Assembly: GCA_964019135.1 (NCBI GenBank)
Contig: OZ025249.1
Location: 2,852,001 to 2,916,000, forward strand
From: Arenicola marina
Taxonomy: Eukaryota; Annelida; Polychaeta; Arenicolidae
DNA: 64,000 nt
Direction of reading: 5' to 3'
This document shows positions 11,661 through 23,571 of the stretch, in pieces (the stretch's first letter is position 1; each line of letters opens with the position of its first letter). The position numbers and the translations under genes were made by a program. The notes beneath the pieces were generated by a model. That model searched no databases, was not told where the DNA came from, and was given only the letters and a program-made list of their open reading frames with translations.

Positions 11661-12810
11661 TCAAGACTTCTGATGTTTAGCGATGTCATACGGAAACTCC
11701 GTATGTTCGGCGACGGCTTGACCTTGACTGGATCTGTAGATGTTCCGTTTTCCTTGCTCGTGGGATTACTTGTATCTACAAAATGTTATAGATATATATA
11801 CAATAAATATATACACAATAAATGTTATACAACGCGGACAACAGTTGTAAATACTGTCGCCTGTCCTTATGTAGCATACATTCAAGCCAGCAATGGAAGT
11901 AAATGTGTGTAAGACAAATTAATGACAGGATATTCCTTGGATCCAGTGAAGGTCTTTGAGAAATGGCCACGTGATTCACCCGGCAATTTAACATTAACTG
12001 TGTTGTGTTCGGATTTATGCCACGTTTTGTAAGCCGGCTCGCTGGACTGCTCGTGTCCCCAAAGACAACCAGAACCCTCGATGACCGTGTGGTAGACTCA
12101 CTTTATTGTGTATACCTATGTTTTTATATGCGAGCAATATGTGATATCCCTCTAGGTGATAATTGGTATTAGTCGAACCCCTGGTGATTAGACATTACAA
12201 TCATAATGCATCCATGCATACTCCGTCTCGCAGTGTGTAAAGTATCGCCACTTTCAATTCCGTCTACCCCATCGTATTCGACTTAGTAATGACAAATTGT
12301 ATGTGTGTAAGCTGAACGATTCCGACTTGTGTGAACAAGTGAAAAAAATTAATGCTGTGAAAAAATAGCGACATGTATTAGCGAGCGTAGCGAGCTCTTT
12401 AGATAACACACACGTAAAAAACTGACAAAATCTGTATCTCAATCCCATACTGTAAAGCGCGAAAAAAAATCAGCAGGAAGTCGACCCCCAGTGGTGTGAC
12501 ATGCGCATGCGTTTAAATGCATTCTGGGAAATTTCATGTGTTTTTTTTGTCAAAGACTTATATGCAGCCCAAACCCGCACATTCACAAAAGAATGTGCAT
12601 AATTGGTAGATAATTTACATACAAAAACACAATTCCAACTGATGAAGCGCTGATCATAGCGACAACATGCATGTTTCCTCCTCTCTCCTGACAGAGGGCG
12701 CTCAACACGCGCGCGCGATGCATTCGCTGGGTGGCAGCACAAGTCGAACGCGCAGACGACAGTTTCAGATCTCTCAGCAGTTTACCAGGCTTCGTTGATG
12801 TTACAACATT
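11661..12810. other. No gene seen
   Basis: AT-rich sequence with a small hairpin (gcacattc / gaatgtgc, 12578-12599) and the phrase 'ttagcgagcgtagcgagctc' near 12377. A similar phrase, 'ttagcgagcgcaagcgacct', occurs at about 15156, so the two may be ends of one element, but I cannot define it. Confidence 0.35.
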
Positions 12811-12814
12811 TTAA

Positions 12815-13880
12815 CGTCTAGTCTAGCTTTTGTAAATTTATATCAAGGTTGGTGATACATTCAAGTGCTAAGGTAACTTATTTGTGTAATATTTAGATCT
12901 AGCCTAGGAGGCTAGGCGCCAGTGTAGGATCCATAGTCATAGAACAGTTTTGACCCTGACCAGGTCCAGGGGACCATTTGACTCTTTTAGCTAATGTTTA
13001 CTGAGCCTTTCAGTAACATAGACTTCTAATTGACTAATATAGATCTAGCTGGAAGTTAAGTTAATGTAGGTTCCCTAGATCTAATTTAGTTTAAGTTGGA
13101 TCTAAGTTTTAAACAATTTGAGGCAAAAATTGCTTCGTTAACGGTACATGTTTATCAGTTTATAGATCTAAGCTTAGGCCTAGATCCAGATCTGGATCCG
13201 TTAGGTCTACAATCTAGTTCAGTTTTTGTAAATATAGATCAAGGTTGGTGATCCAAAAGGTGCTAGATCTAACGTCACATTTAGGCTAAAATCATATGAC
13301 TTTCAACACTTATTTGTGTCACATTTAATTAACTGGGTTATTTGGCAGTTCATCAGGCATCCGTGCAGGATCCGCCAAGAAAATTTTACTGGTTCCTGGA
13401 CAAGCTAAGGGAACCATTTGATTGGGACAACCGTCTTTTAGCCTTTCATTTTTTTAAATAAACTTCTAATACAGATCTAGCTGGAAATTAATGTAAGACT
13501 TACTATAAGCTTAAGTTGGATCAAAGCTTTAAAAAAAATTGAGGCAAAAATTGCTGTTTAGCGAATTTTTAACAAAACTTTTAATTAAGCTTAGTCTACA
13601 TCTAGAGATAAGTTAGATCTATTAAGATCTTCGAACATCTATCCATTGGCATTCTTTAATATAAGCTTACTTTAAAAAGAAACCTTACTCTAATTATCGA
13701 ACCAAAGCAACATCTGTGTTCATTGAAGTGGGTTGTTTGAAAGTTCATTAGGCGTCTGTGTAGGATTCATCAAATAATTAACTTCTAATATAGATTAGCT
13801 AGAAGTTAATGTACAAAGCTGGATCCAAGCTTTAAACAATTTAGCACAAAATTTTTTTTTTTGGTTTATAACAAACCTTT
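12815..13880. repeat. Diverged long tandem duplication, about three copies
   Basis: Blocks recur in the same order: 'atcaaggttggtgat' at about 12843 and 13236; 'agatctagctgga' at about 13041 and 13471 with a variant at 13793; 'gaggcaaaaattgct' at about 13120 and 13540. Units are roughly 300-430 bp and much diverged. AGATCT is strikingly frequent. No ORF. Confidence 0.6.
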
Positions 13881-13904
13881 CAGTTAAGATTAGGCTATAG
13901 TAAT

Positions 13905-14135
13905 TGGACCAGTGATTGCGCAGGTACCAGTGATTGCGCAGGTACCAGTGATTGCGCACAAAGCAAAAGGTGGTGAAAATAATATGTAGATCATTTGGAA
14001 TCTTACAAAACAGATGTCAATGTAGCTGTCACACATGAAGGCATCTGCCTGGATAGGTTTGGATACAAATTCCTATAAATCAAATCAGATTTCTGCAAGT
14101 GCGCAATCACTGGTACCTGCGCAATCACTGGTCCA
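13905..14135. mobile_element. MITE with 36-bp inverted termini built of 18-bp subrepeats
   Basis: The left end has three tandem copies of 'ccagtgattgcgcaggta' and the right end two copies in inverse orientation. The outer 36 bp (13905-13941 against 14099-14135) pair perfectly apart from the extra left copy. The centre is about 140 bp and non-coding. No clear target duplication was found, so the superfamily is open. Confidence 0.75.
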
Positions 14136-15179
14136 CCTTCTATACATCTAGAAATCAGTTATCAAGATCTTCGAATATCTATATATTAGCATTCTTCATT
14201 ATATTTAAAAAGTAGTACAGTAGTCCAATTATAAAATCAAAACAAGTTGTGCTCCCCTTCTTTAGTACATCTACTTCAAAACTAAAAGCTTCTATCACAG
14301 CTGCGTGTCATTTGAGATCTCTGCATGTCTATCGTAGACTACTTCTTGCTGGTTTTGCTACGTTGAATAATGGCGGAACACACTTACATAAACAAATATT
14401 CACAGTACTTTGCTTCACACTGGGTAACCGTAACACAACCCAGTCAACCAGTCGCCCAGTTTCAAATTCTAGAGATCTTGAGCATAATTACTCGAGCTGA
14501 GTCCTGAAGTTACAAATCCAAATCAGGGAGCAGGAAGGCAGGAACATAATTATTGCCGGCCACATCTATCTGACCATGGCACTCCACCTACACCCTGCAA
14601 TGATCCCTCCCCACAAAACACGGCACATTTAAACTTTGAGAACAAACATTTTCGGTCAGTCAATGTACCAGGGGATGGAAATTGATTTCATTGCCTTAGC
14701 CTATTTTCAGATGGCAATTTCTCTCGAACAAAACTTTACAGATCACAAATAAAGCAACCTAAATAAGGTAATAGGAACCTAAATCATGACAGATTCGATC
14801 GGTCAGGGGCAGGTCACTTGACTACAAATCAAATGTACTACTAGACTACTAGATTTACTTTTTCAGTACCAAAACTATGATATTAAATATACAAAATAGC
14901 ATAATATGTAAAACTTCACCTTTAAAAAGAACAAGTCATAACTAGTAAGGTTATGAGAAACAGTTTAGCCCAGTTATCATCAGTGGGGGTCCAAAAAATT
15001 GCTTCACAACAAAGTCAAAGTCTACGCTCGCCTTCTAGGTTTTACCTACAACATATTATTTCTTGACTGCGAAGTAACCAAGTCATGCTGGACGACAGTG
15101 TTTCACTGGCATGAACATAAAACCAAATCGCATGTTGAATCTATTCATCAGATATTAGCGAGCGCAAGCGACCTCTTAA
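14136..15179. other. No gene seen
   Basis: AT-rich unique-looking sequence without recognisable exons, RNA genes or repeats on either strand. Confidence 0.35.
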
Positions 15180-15727
15180 GGTAACATGCATGCATATTCA
15201 AAGTCCATTTTTAGGCATAGGTTTAGGACTTTCATTTCGCGTAACACCCCCATGAGACGTTTTCGGATTCGGAGTAAATATCAGCTGTACATAAATATAT
15301 TCAAGCAAAGAGAGGTCGAAGCCTATTATGTCATGTCTTTAATAATTTAAATCAGCTGCCCACAAAATTAACGAGTAATTATTCAATGTTAACACTGGAT
15401 GTATACTTCAAATTAGAGTAAATTTATAAGCGACGGGCTAAATGTCTGTTGCAAAGCAGAGCGCTCTTGGTGACCGCCCATCGGCTACTGTCATAGTGAG
15501 TAGTTGTGACGTCAAAATGTTATAAACATGACGTCACAATGGGAGTTTCTAAGCATCCGAATGATATGCCACAAGCACCTGCATGGTGTACGTCATCTCG
15601 CCAAAGCTATTCTTTATGGCAAGCCGAAGTGAGATTAATTTTGAATAATAATCTAGATGTATCCCCTCGGAATATCTGAATTAATAAATATATGCTCGCA
15701 TTTTTTAGGTAGCACCTATCCATTATT
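15180..15727. mobile_element. Interspersed repeat, copy 1 (about 550 bp, non-coding)
   Basis: The whole stretch, from 'taacatgcat' to 'gtagcacctatccat', is repeated at 35529-36032 with about 93-95% identity by eye and several small indels. It includes a gacgtcaaaatg / catgacgtcac pair. No coding capacity and no terminal inverted repeats are evident, so it is a non-autonomous element or a dispersed satellite piece. Confidence 0.8.
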
Positions 15728-16264
15728 ATATTACTTCTTTGTAGTTATGAGCCACCGCTAGATTACATATGTCTAATAGGCAGACACTTTATCTGCACGT
15801 GTATACGCCTTAGAAGAGTCCACACTACAGCTTTTAACGCTCTACTCCAGAATGATTTAATATATGAGAAATATATAGCTGTGTTAATTAAGAGGAAACT
15901 TTACCAGTAAATTCCTAAGAGTACCGGCCTAATTTTCGTGATGCAATTTCAGCGTAACCCATTGAATTAACGGCATTGTGTTTGTTACTGTAATGTCCCT
16001 ATGTTACGCTTCTATAACGTGTATCCCGTGCATCATGTATGGATCGAGCTATGAGCAAACCATAATCCCCCCCCCCTCCCCCCCCCCCCCCAAAAAAAGA
16101 AGAGAAAAAGGAAGGGTAATAAAAGGGTACAGTATGAAAGAGGTTTTTTCAGCGGCACTTACCTGTAAGGTTGATCAAGCCAGGTCTAAACGCTACGGAC
16201 ATCTGCGTTCGATTAGTGACCGGCGGTTGTTGCGGTTGGCAGCGATCTCGGCGGGGAACACTCC
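15728..16264. other. No gene seen; C-rich tract
   Basis: A C-run interrupted by T lies at about 16067-16092, followed by an A-rich stretch. Nothing else is recognised. Confidence 0.4.
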
Positions 16265-17083
16265 TTGACATTGGATTGGGCGGAGGAGGCTATAACGCTG
16301 CCTTCACACAGAGCTCTGCATCTTGGTGGATCCACATGCCGGCAATGCTACGTCATGTTGGGCGGAGGAAGTTATAACGCTGCCTTCACACAGCGCTCAG
16401 CATCTTGGTGGATCCACATGCCGGCAATGCTACGTCATGTTGGGCGGAGGAAGCTATAACGCTGCCTTCACACAGCGCTCAGCATCTTGGTGGATCCACG
16501 TGTCGGCAATGCTACGTCATGTTGGGCGGAGGAAGCTATAACGCTGCCTTCACACAGCGCTCAGCATCTTGGTGGATCCACGTGCCGGCAATGCTACGTC
16601 ATGTTGGGCGGAGGAAGCTATAACGCTGCCTTCACACAGCGCTCAGCATCTTGGTGGATCCACATGCCGGCAATGCTACGTCATGTTGGGCGGAGGAAGC
16701 CATAACGCTGCCTTCACACAGCGCTTAGCATCTTGGTGGATCCACATGCCGGCAATGCTACGTCATGTTGGGCGGAGGAAGCTATAACGCTGCCTTCACA
16801 CAGCGCTCAGCATCTTGGTGGATCCACATGCCGGCAATGCTACGTCATGTTGGGCGGAGGAAGCTATAACGCTGCCTTCACACAGCGCTCCGCATCTTGG
16901 TGGATCCACATGCCGGCAATGCTACGTCATGTTGGGCGGAGGAAACTATAACGCTGCCTTCACACAGAGCTCAGCATCTTGGTGGATCCACATGCCGGCA
17001 ATGTTACGTCATGTTGGGCGGAGGAAGCTATAACGCTGCCTTCACAGAGCGCTCCGCATCTTGGTGGATCCACATGCCAGCAA
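16265..17083. repeat. 82-bp satellite array, ten units
   Basis: Ten almost identical 82-bp units can be recognised by 'cttggtggatccacatgccg' and 'tgctacgtcatgttgggcgg'. Only one to four changes separate most units, which points to recent expansion or homogenisation. Short frames of 72 codons repeat at 82-bp steps and are by-products. Confidence 0.95.
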
Positions 17084-17210
17084 GATAAGATAAGATAAGA
17101 TAAAACTTTATGTAACGTCGGTACAAAGGGTTAAAAGGGTAACATAAGCACTTGCGCGCTATTATCCGCCAATGACATCCGGATGTTATGGTTTGGCTTA
17201 TGAACAATGG
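17084..17210 (-). mobile_element. Possible LINE 3' tail on the minus strand
   Basis: The satellite ends in (aagat)4 followed by 'aaactttatgtaacgtcgg'. Read in reverse this is a LINE-like 3' end, acataaagttttatc with a ttatc tail. No coding part is recognised, so this is tentative. Confidence 0.35.
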
Positions 17211-17253
17211 ATACTGATGCTTAACGTTGTGTCAAGTAGGGCTACTTCCAGTG

Positions 17254-17391
17254 ATGAAGGCTGCTCGGCGGGACGGGAAGAAGGCAAGTGTGTCGGGAAA
17301 TAAACTAAAAGTAGATGGAAAGGCATATACCGTTAACTCTATTAGTTCTCTTCCCACTCACTGGATTGAACCTATGTCACAGTCGCGGTAA
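17254..17391 (+). pseudogene. C-terminal remnant of LINE ORF1
   Basis: Forty-five codons starting MKAARRDGKKASVSGNK, followed by LKVDGKAYTV, end in TAA. The pattern 'lLp.mk.ar..GkkA....kL.vdGk.Y' is typical of the end of gag-like ORF1 in CR1-type elements. The frame stays open for a few codons upstream (GLLPV). The upstream part of ORF1 is missing or unrecognised, so this is either 5' truncation or a separate fragment. Confidence 0.5.
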
Positions 17392-17702
17392 ATGTGTAAC
17401 TGTTATTTGGATTTTTGATACGACCCCTGAGTTAGCAGGTGCCCTCGTACAGGCGTTAGAAGGCCGTGTCGCTTGAGTTAATCAAGCGTCCGTGAGCTGA
17501 GCTGAACTTGGCGCGCCCTAGCTGCACGTATTGTGAGCTCGAAGAAATGTACCTGGTTAGGTTCGGCTCCCGTTGCTCTCGTGTTACCACCTCTACTTTC
17601 ACCGTACAAGGTGAATGCCGTCTCAAGTGTTTTTTTGTGCGTGTGTGTCTTTACCGTTCATATGTTCTGTAATGTTTATAGTTCAAATTATCGTTTCGTT
17701 TC

Positions 17703-20700
17703 ATGTTAAATATGTTCGGCCCATTAGTAAGTGTTCGCGCCAACTGTACGCTGATCGGATTTATTATGTCTCATAAACCAATTTGCCCGGTTTGTAGCAA
17801 AACAGTTCTTGGGCATTGTTATCAAGTCACATGTTCTGTATGCAACCTTACTTATCACTTAAATTGTCTATCTCACTTAAATCGCGATGATCTGGGTGGT
17901 AATAATCGGGGTAGAGATATATGGTATTGCGTAACATGTTTGGCAGATATATTTCCATTCAATAATATTCACAATGATGATGATTTTATCGCAATAGTAA
18001 CGCTAAACCAGACGAATAATCTTGATATCCCACTGCAAGTACTAGATGAACAATTATTTAACCCATTCGAACTAAATAATGAATGTGATTCACCTCTGTA
18101 CGACGCGGATCCTGATGTACATTTCTATCCTGAATCTATGTTTAGCGGGTTGCAATGTAACTATTATTTAGAAGAAGGCTTCAATTCCGACTGTAATGAT
18201 TTAAAACTCGATCATTCGATGTTATCAATTATGCACATGAATATTAGGAGTATGCAGAAGAATTTTACAAACTTTAAATCCTATTTGAGTAATTTGAACC
18301 ATGACTTTTCCATTTTCGCGTTGACAGAAACCTGGTGTCACGAATACAACGTTGATCTTAATGGCATGGCTGGTTATACTTCGGTAAATAACTACCGAAC
18401 AGATACAAGAGGTGGAGGGATTTCCTTTTTAATCAAGGAACATATAACTTTTTCGGTTAGAAAAGAGCTTGAGATATTTAACGATAACATAGAAGCATTA
18501 TTTATTGAGATAGACAAGTGTAGCTCTAATACTGGAAGAAATGTCATCGTTGGTGTTATATATCGTCCCCCCGACACAAGCATAGATATATTTAACGAAA
18601 TTATGATAGATGTGTTGCAAAACCTAGATACAGAGGGAAAATTAATTTATCTCACTGGTGATTTCAATATTAATTTGCTCAATAATGAGTCTCATAAAGC
18701 CACATCTGATTTTGTAAATCTGATGTTTAGTCATTCACTCTTGCCTGTGATAAGCAAACCTACAAGAGTGACCAAGACAACTGCGACACTCATTGATAAC
18801 ATATTCACGAATGATCCGAATGTCAATCAAACACTGCTGGGTATTATGTACACTGATATAACAGATCATTTCCCAATATTTCTGATTTCGAAATATTGCC
18901 GAGAAGTGGCGAACAAACAGGTTGTACCGAGAAGAAACTTTAGTAGAAAAAATATATCTGAGTTTGTAAGCGTTATCGCGATGCAAAATTGGCAGGACAC
19001 ATTAGAAGAGACTAATACTCAAGATGCATTTACGAAACTCCATACCACATTATGTCAACACTATGAGTGCTGCTTTCCATTGTTATCCTCGTCTTCCAAA
19101 TACAAAAGTAGAAAACCCTGGCTGACTAATGGGTTAAAGAACTCTATTAAAATGAAAAATAAACTTTATCTTCGAAGTCGATCACTTAAAAACGAATTAT
19201 ATGCAAAGGAATATAAAACGTATAAAAATAAGCTATTACATACACTTAGGGAAGCAGAGAAACGTCACTACCAGAATCAAATTAAAACTAACCAGGGAAA
19301 TCTATTTAAAACCTGGAAAACGATTAAGGAAGTAATTAATCGTAATAAGTGCATTAAAAAGCAAACGACTTTTATAAAAAATGACTGCCTTATCTCGGAT
19401 CGAAGAGACATTACCAATGGGTTTAACCAATTCTTCGTAAATATCGGAAGTACCCTGAGTAAAAACATTCCTAACACGAATGATACACCATTGGCCTTTC
19501 TCGATAAGGTAAATTCCCACACTCTTTTTCTTGATCCGGTTACCAATGATGACATTTATAGCATTATGGGATCACTAAAGAATGGTTCGTCTGGATGGGA
19601 TTCCATTGGTCCGAAAATTATCAAAAATATCATTCCTCATCTGACTGAACCGTTGCATCATGTTATCAATCTATCATTCTCCCAAGGCTACTTTCCCAAC
19701 GAATTAAAAATTGCGAAAGTGATTCCAATATTTAAGGCGGGGGATAAGAAGATGTTCACCAATTATAGACCCGTATCAGTCCTTCCTACTATTTCAAAGA
19801 TATTTGAAAAGGTAATGTATAATAGGCTACTGGATTTTATAAACAAACACCATTTGTTACATGACCACCAGTTTGGTTTCAGACCCAAACATTCAACAAC
19901 TTTGGCTTTGATACTACTAGTTGATAAAATATCATCTGCCTTAGATAGGGGGGAATCGGCAATCGGGATTTTCTTAGATTTTTCTAAAGCATTCGATACC
20001 GTTAATCACAATATCTTATTTTTAAAATTAGAAAGATACGGTATCAGAGGTATTGCATTAGATTGGTTTAAAAGTTACCTTTTTGACAGGGAACAATATG
20101 TTGAATACGATGGGGCTAACTCCGAGAAATTAAACATAAACTGCGGAATCCCGCAAGGCTCTGTTCTTGGACCACTTTTATTCCTCGTTTACATAAATGA
20201 CTTAGCATCTCTGACTAGCAAACTGTTTAGTATACTATTTGCAGACGATTCAAACTTTTTTATTACGGGGAATGACATTGAAAAGATGATCCGAATAGTA
20301 AACTTAGAGTTGGAAAAAATTAAACATTGGCTCCAAGTTAATAAATTAACACTTAATCTTAGCAAAACCAAATTTATGATCTTTAAATCCCCTCGTAAAA
20401 AAATGTCTGTTTTATCCAAAGTACAAATTTCGGGTCATGCTATTGAGCAGGTCTCATGCATAAAGTTTTTAGGGGTTCAACTCGATAGTAGCCTGCTCTG
20501 GAAAGAACACCTACAATACATTAAAGGCAAGATTGCAAGGGGTTTAGGGGTAATTACTCGGGCTAGAAAGGTGTTTACCAGTGATATATTGCGTAGTCTT
20601 TATTTTTCATTCGTTTATCCATATCTTTTGTACGCCCAAGAAGTTTGGGGTGGGGCCTATCAGTCCTATTTACATCCATTGTTTATTTTGCAGAAAAGGG

Positions 20701-21062
20701 CTGTTCGTATAATTACAGGTGTTAACAAGTATTCTCACACGGAAAATCTGTTTAAAAAAATTAATATTTTACCTTTGACTAAATTGTATGAATATAGTGT
20801 TGTTTTATTAATGTTTAAGCAATACCAGGGTATATTACCGGAACCTGTTCAATCGTTATTTGTTACGAGGTCTAGCATCCACAGTCATAATACTAGAGGA
20901 GCGAAGCTACTACATATCCCAAAGGCTAGAACTGGTCATTTCCGCAAATCTATAAGATATTCGGCTATTACTTTCTTTAATAAGTGGTATAATAAGTTAG
21001 AATTTAACTCATCCCTTCACTCATTCAAGAGAACAATAATGTCCTCCTTAGTAGTAAACTAG
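17703..21062 (+). CDS. CR1-like LINE ORF2: PHD-type finger, endonuclease, reverse transcriptase
   Basis: The 1119-residue product has no internal stop. Residues of roughly 28-90 form a Cys/His cluster (CPVC, CSVC, YHLNC, WYCVTC) of PHD type, a domain known from some CR1-like elements. An APE endonuclease spans about 176-390 (MHMNIRSM, LTETWC, GVIYRPP, GDFNINLL, TDHFPI). The reverse transcriptase spans about 590-860 (NYRPVSVLP, FLDFSKAFDTVNH, GIPQGSVLGPLLF, and the active site FADD near 844). A C-terminal region follows. The start may be residue 22 (MSHKPICPVC) rather than the first ATG. It makes its own DNA copies by target-primed reverse transcription. The intact frame suggests a recently mobile copy. 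Confidence 0.92.
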   Translation: MLNMFGPLVSVRANCTLIGFIMSHKPICPVCSKTVLGHCYQVTCSVCNLTYHLNCLSHLNRDDLGGNNRGRDIWYCVTCLADIFPFNNIHNDDDFIAIVTLNQTNNLDIPLQVLDEQLFNPFELNNECDSPLYDADPDVHFYPESMFSGLQCNYYLEEGFNSDCNDLKLDHSMLSIMHMNIRSMQKNFTNFKSYLSNLNHDFSIFALTETWCHEYNVDLNGMAGYTSVNNYRTDTRGGGISFLIKEHITFSVRKELEIFNDNIEALFIEIDKCSSNTGRNVIVGVIYRPPDTSIDIFNEIMIDVLQNLDTEGKLIYLTGDFNINLLNNESHKATSDFVNLMFSHSLLPVISKPTRVTKTTATLIDNIFTNDPNVNQTLLGIMYTDITDHFPIFLISKYCREVANKQVVPRRNFSRKNISEFVSVIAMQNWQDTLEETNTQDAFTKLHTTLCQHYECCFPLLSSSSKYKSRKPWLTNGLKNSIKMKNKLYLRSRSLKNELYAKEYKTYKNKLLHTLREAEKRHYQNQIKTNQGNLFKTWKTIKEVINRNKCIKKQTTFIKNDCLISDRRDITNGFNQFFVNIGSTLSKNIPNTNDTPLAFLDKVNSHTLFLDPVTNDDIYSIMGSLKNGSSGWDSIGPKIIKNIIPHLTEPLHHVINLSFSQGYFPNELKIAKVIPIFKAGDKKMFTNYRPVSVLPTISKIFEKVMYNRLLDFINKHHLLHDHQFGFRPKHSTTLALILLVDKISSALDRGESAIGIFLDFSKAFDTVNHNILFLKLERYGIRGIALDWFKSYLFDREQYVEYDGANSEKLNINCGIPQGSVLGPLLFLVYINDLASLTSKLFSILFADDSNFFITGNDIEKMIRIVNLELEKIKHWLQVNKLTLNLSKTKFMIFKSPRKKMSVLSKVQISGHAIEQVSCIKFLGVQLDSSLLWKEHLQYIKGKIARGLGVITRARKVFTSDILRSLYFSFVYPYLLYAQEVWGGAYQSYLHPLFILQKRAVRIITGVNKYSHTENLFKKINILPLTKLYEYSVVLLMFKQYQGILPEPVQSLFVTRSSIHSHNTRGAKLLHIPKARTGHFRKSIRYSAITFFNKWYNKLEFNSSLHSFKRTIMSSLVVN

Positions 21063-21414
21063 TCGAAACTTTATATTTATATCCAATATTCTTTGAGTTA
21101 AACATCCTACTATTGTGGCCCTTTCACGTTATTTTTTTGTTTCTACTTGTATTTGTATAGACCTAGTTGTGAAGTTCTATTTTACGTTAGCATATAAGCT
21201 TCGGCTTCTGCTGTTGTCTATGTAATATATGTGTGTTTACTTGTGATGCAGACCTTTGGACAATAAACATTATTATTATTATTATTATTATTATTAAACA
21301 ACTGAGACATGTTGACTAGGTACTGTATAACGTAAACAACAACGTATTGTACATTGTCGGCAACTAGGAGGAACTATCCTGTAACGATATAGAGCTATAA
21401 CGATCTAGAGCTAT

Positions 21415-21830
21415 TATTTCACATTACATGCATGCTAAGGAACATATGACACAATGCGAACATTCGCATACTGGACCATTCTATGAAGAAATTAAAAATT
21501 TAACCTCATCTTTAGTAGTAACACCTTTGATCTTGCTACTTAAGTGTTTCCATAATATAGCACCATGGTTCCTAAAACTGTTCTAACCATATATGACTGT
21601 ATTAACCACGGGTTGTTCGAGCACTTGTTTGTTTCCACTAGAATATGCTTGTTCTTTCCTTTGGAACAACGTGTGTAAGTAGAGCGGACCCATTTTTCTA
21701 ACTATCTTAAAGACCTTGGTCATCATTGTCCGTAGCCGTTCCATATAAAGTAAGGGTCGGTTCCCCTTTTGCATGAAAGGGGACGAGAAACAGCTAGAAA
21801 AACTCATTTATTGCCAACCTAGGTCCCTTA
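21415..21830 (-). mobile_element. Decayed LINE fragment (C-terminal end of reverse transcriptase)
   Basis: On the minus strand one frame reads YMERLRTMMTKVFKIVR, then LEQPVVNTVIYG, a TAG, NSFRNHGAILWKHL, then another TAG where a Trp would be expected, and CECSHCVIC. This is the usual tail of CR1-type ORF2. At least two in-frame stops show it is dead. Nothing of the polymerase core is left. Confidence 0.7.
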
Positions 21831-22463
21831 AGCCTTGTTTTCCGTCACGAATGACTCGCTAAGTGGCATAGATTAATTAAAACAATTATTTTAAAGTGTG
21901 CCCTATGCTCAATTTTTCCGTATGCGTAAATCCATTCGATAGGTGGCGCTGCGTATGACGTCACTGGATGGAGAGTGCGACAAACTTCCGCTTCAGCAAT
22001 TTAGAAGTTGGCGTTCGACCAGTTTGCTTCAGAATAAAGTTTTGAAAGCGACGACAGTTTTGGATCGTTGGGGAATCGCATTTGTTCCCAAATGCTGATG
22101 CATTTGAGCCAGTGCTGGTTACGAAATCCGTGAAAGGTAAATCAATAGCACACCGACAACTGTGAGGCGGGCACCATGGCCATGCAGAGCCCGAGCCGAA
22201 GGCGACGGCGAGAAAGAAATGTCAGATGACTGGTGGCGCGGAAAACGAAAACGCGAGAATCCATACGACAGACTGGTGTGGTGTAGACAATGTCATCAGA
22301 GGCCCACCACGCAAGAGTGAATTTGTTGTACAGAATACCGGCCTTGGAAGGATTATTGGATGGAAACTGTGTTTGTGAACTGACACCAGACTTTCAGCAT
22401 TGTGTGCCTCAACATTGATTGCTGTCAATATAGCCATGAATCAATGTCTCTCAGCCCATACAC
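21831..22463. other. No gene seen
   Basis: No exon, RNA gene or tandem repeat is recognised between the LINE remnant and the foldback element. Confidence 0.35.
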
Positions 22464-22687
22464 TAGCCACACATGACCATTACAAGCAGAGAGCTGTGTA
22501 AGTTTAGTTTATTATAAGACCTACCCCACATTAGAAATAAGAATGAAGAAGATATTAAGTATTTCGAGTTAGCGGAAGGGATGCTTGTTATGCTTGTGGC
22601 GATGTCATGTGCCGTTTTGCACAGCAAACGTGCGCTTGTTGGTATGACCTTACACAGCTCTCTGCTTGTAATGGTCATGTATGGCTA
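22464..22687. mobile_element. Foldback element with 39-bp inverted arms
   Basis: The arm 22464-22502 (starting tagccacacatgaccatt) pairs with 22649-22687 with one mismatch. The loop is 146 bp, non-coding and AT-rich. It is most simply a MITE or foldback transposon. A transcribed hairpin is an alternative. Confidence 0.7.
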
Positions 22688-23571
22688 CCCATACACAGCC
22701 TAGGCCTAGGCTAGGGTACTGCACATGTCAATCCGGGGGTTCAGGAACCTCAGAGAAGACCCATTGTCAGCAGGTATGTCCATAAATATAAGAGCTGTAT
22801 TTTATTTGGCATTACGAGAGTTGTTAACAGATTTTATGGAAAGTGATTTGCATGTTCAGATTTAGGCGCTTACTTATTATGAATTATGAAGCCTGAGTAA
22901 GTCTTTATTTGGCTTAGTCGATAGAGCATATATGTCGATTGATAGATATATTCTGAGTAATTGCATTGTGTTCGTGACCGCCTGCATCCTTATTCTCTAT
23001 GGCTCAAGGGTCAAGCATATATGATATGATAGGATACAAACAAAATTCTTTGGATAAAACAGGGTATGTGGTCTAAAAATACAAAATTAAGCTTACCTGA
23101 TTTTGTTTAACTTTATGGATGTCAACAACTATTTTTGCATCATAACTTTCTGAAGAAAAATGTTGATTGTAATCTGTGATTTAGCCAGTAATTAACATTT
23201 TAGTTCATGGAAAATAGTTTTTGCTATGGGCAGGTACCATGTTGAATGCACTGATTTAGAGTAACAATGGTATTAGCCTTATCAAAAGCTATTCCATAGA
23301 TGGGGGGATGGGGATGTTTTTCTATTACTTGACAATTTTGTATTTTTGTTTTATTCAACTAGTATTGAAGTTCTTTATATATATATAACAAAATATCAGT
23401 GCATTTGCCAACTAGCCCTAATATGGCTGCCTTGAAACCCGGGCCTTGAAATTCCAAATAGTTCACTTGTCTGTACAAGTATTCCATGTAAATATCTAAG
23501 CATTAAGGTATTTGATGGCTATTGATTAATGTCATTATTGGATTAATACAATTAATCTATTTGTTGCCGGG
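22688..23571. other. No gene seen
   Basis: AT-rich sequence with a short TA run near 23378-23388. No supported feature. Confidence 0.35.

Larger units (their letters stand above)
17254..21296 (+). mobile_element. CR1-like LINE, apparently complete ORF2, (ATT)n tail
   Basis: The element comprises an ORF1 tail (17254-17391), a 311-bp gap, a 1119-codon ORF2, a 3' region of about 200 bp and an ATT microsatellite tail at 21266-21296. The 5' limit is uncertain and may lie left of 17254. A copy at 30971-33173 matches the last 2.2 kb with only about ten differences, so the family moved recently. Confidence 0.9.
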
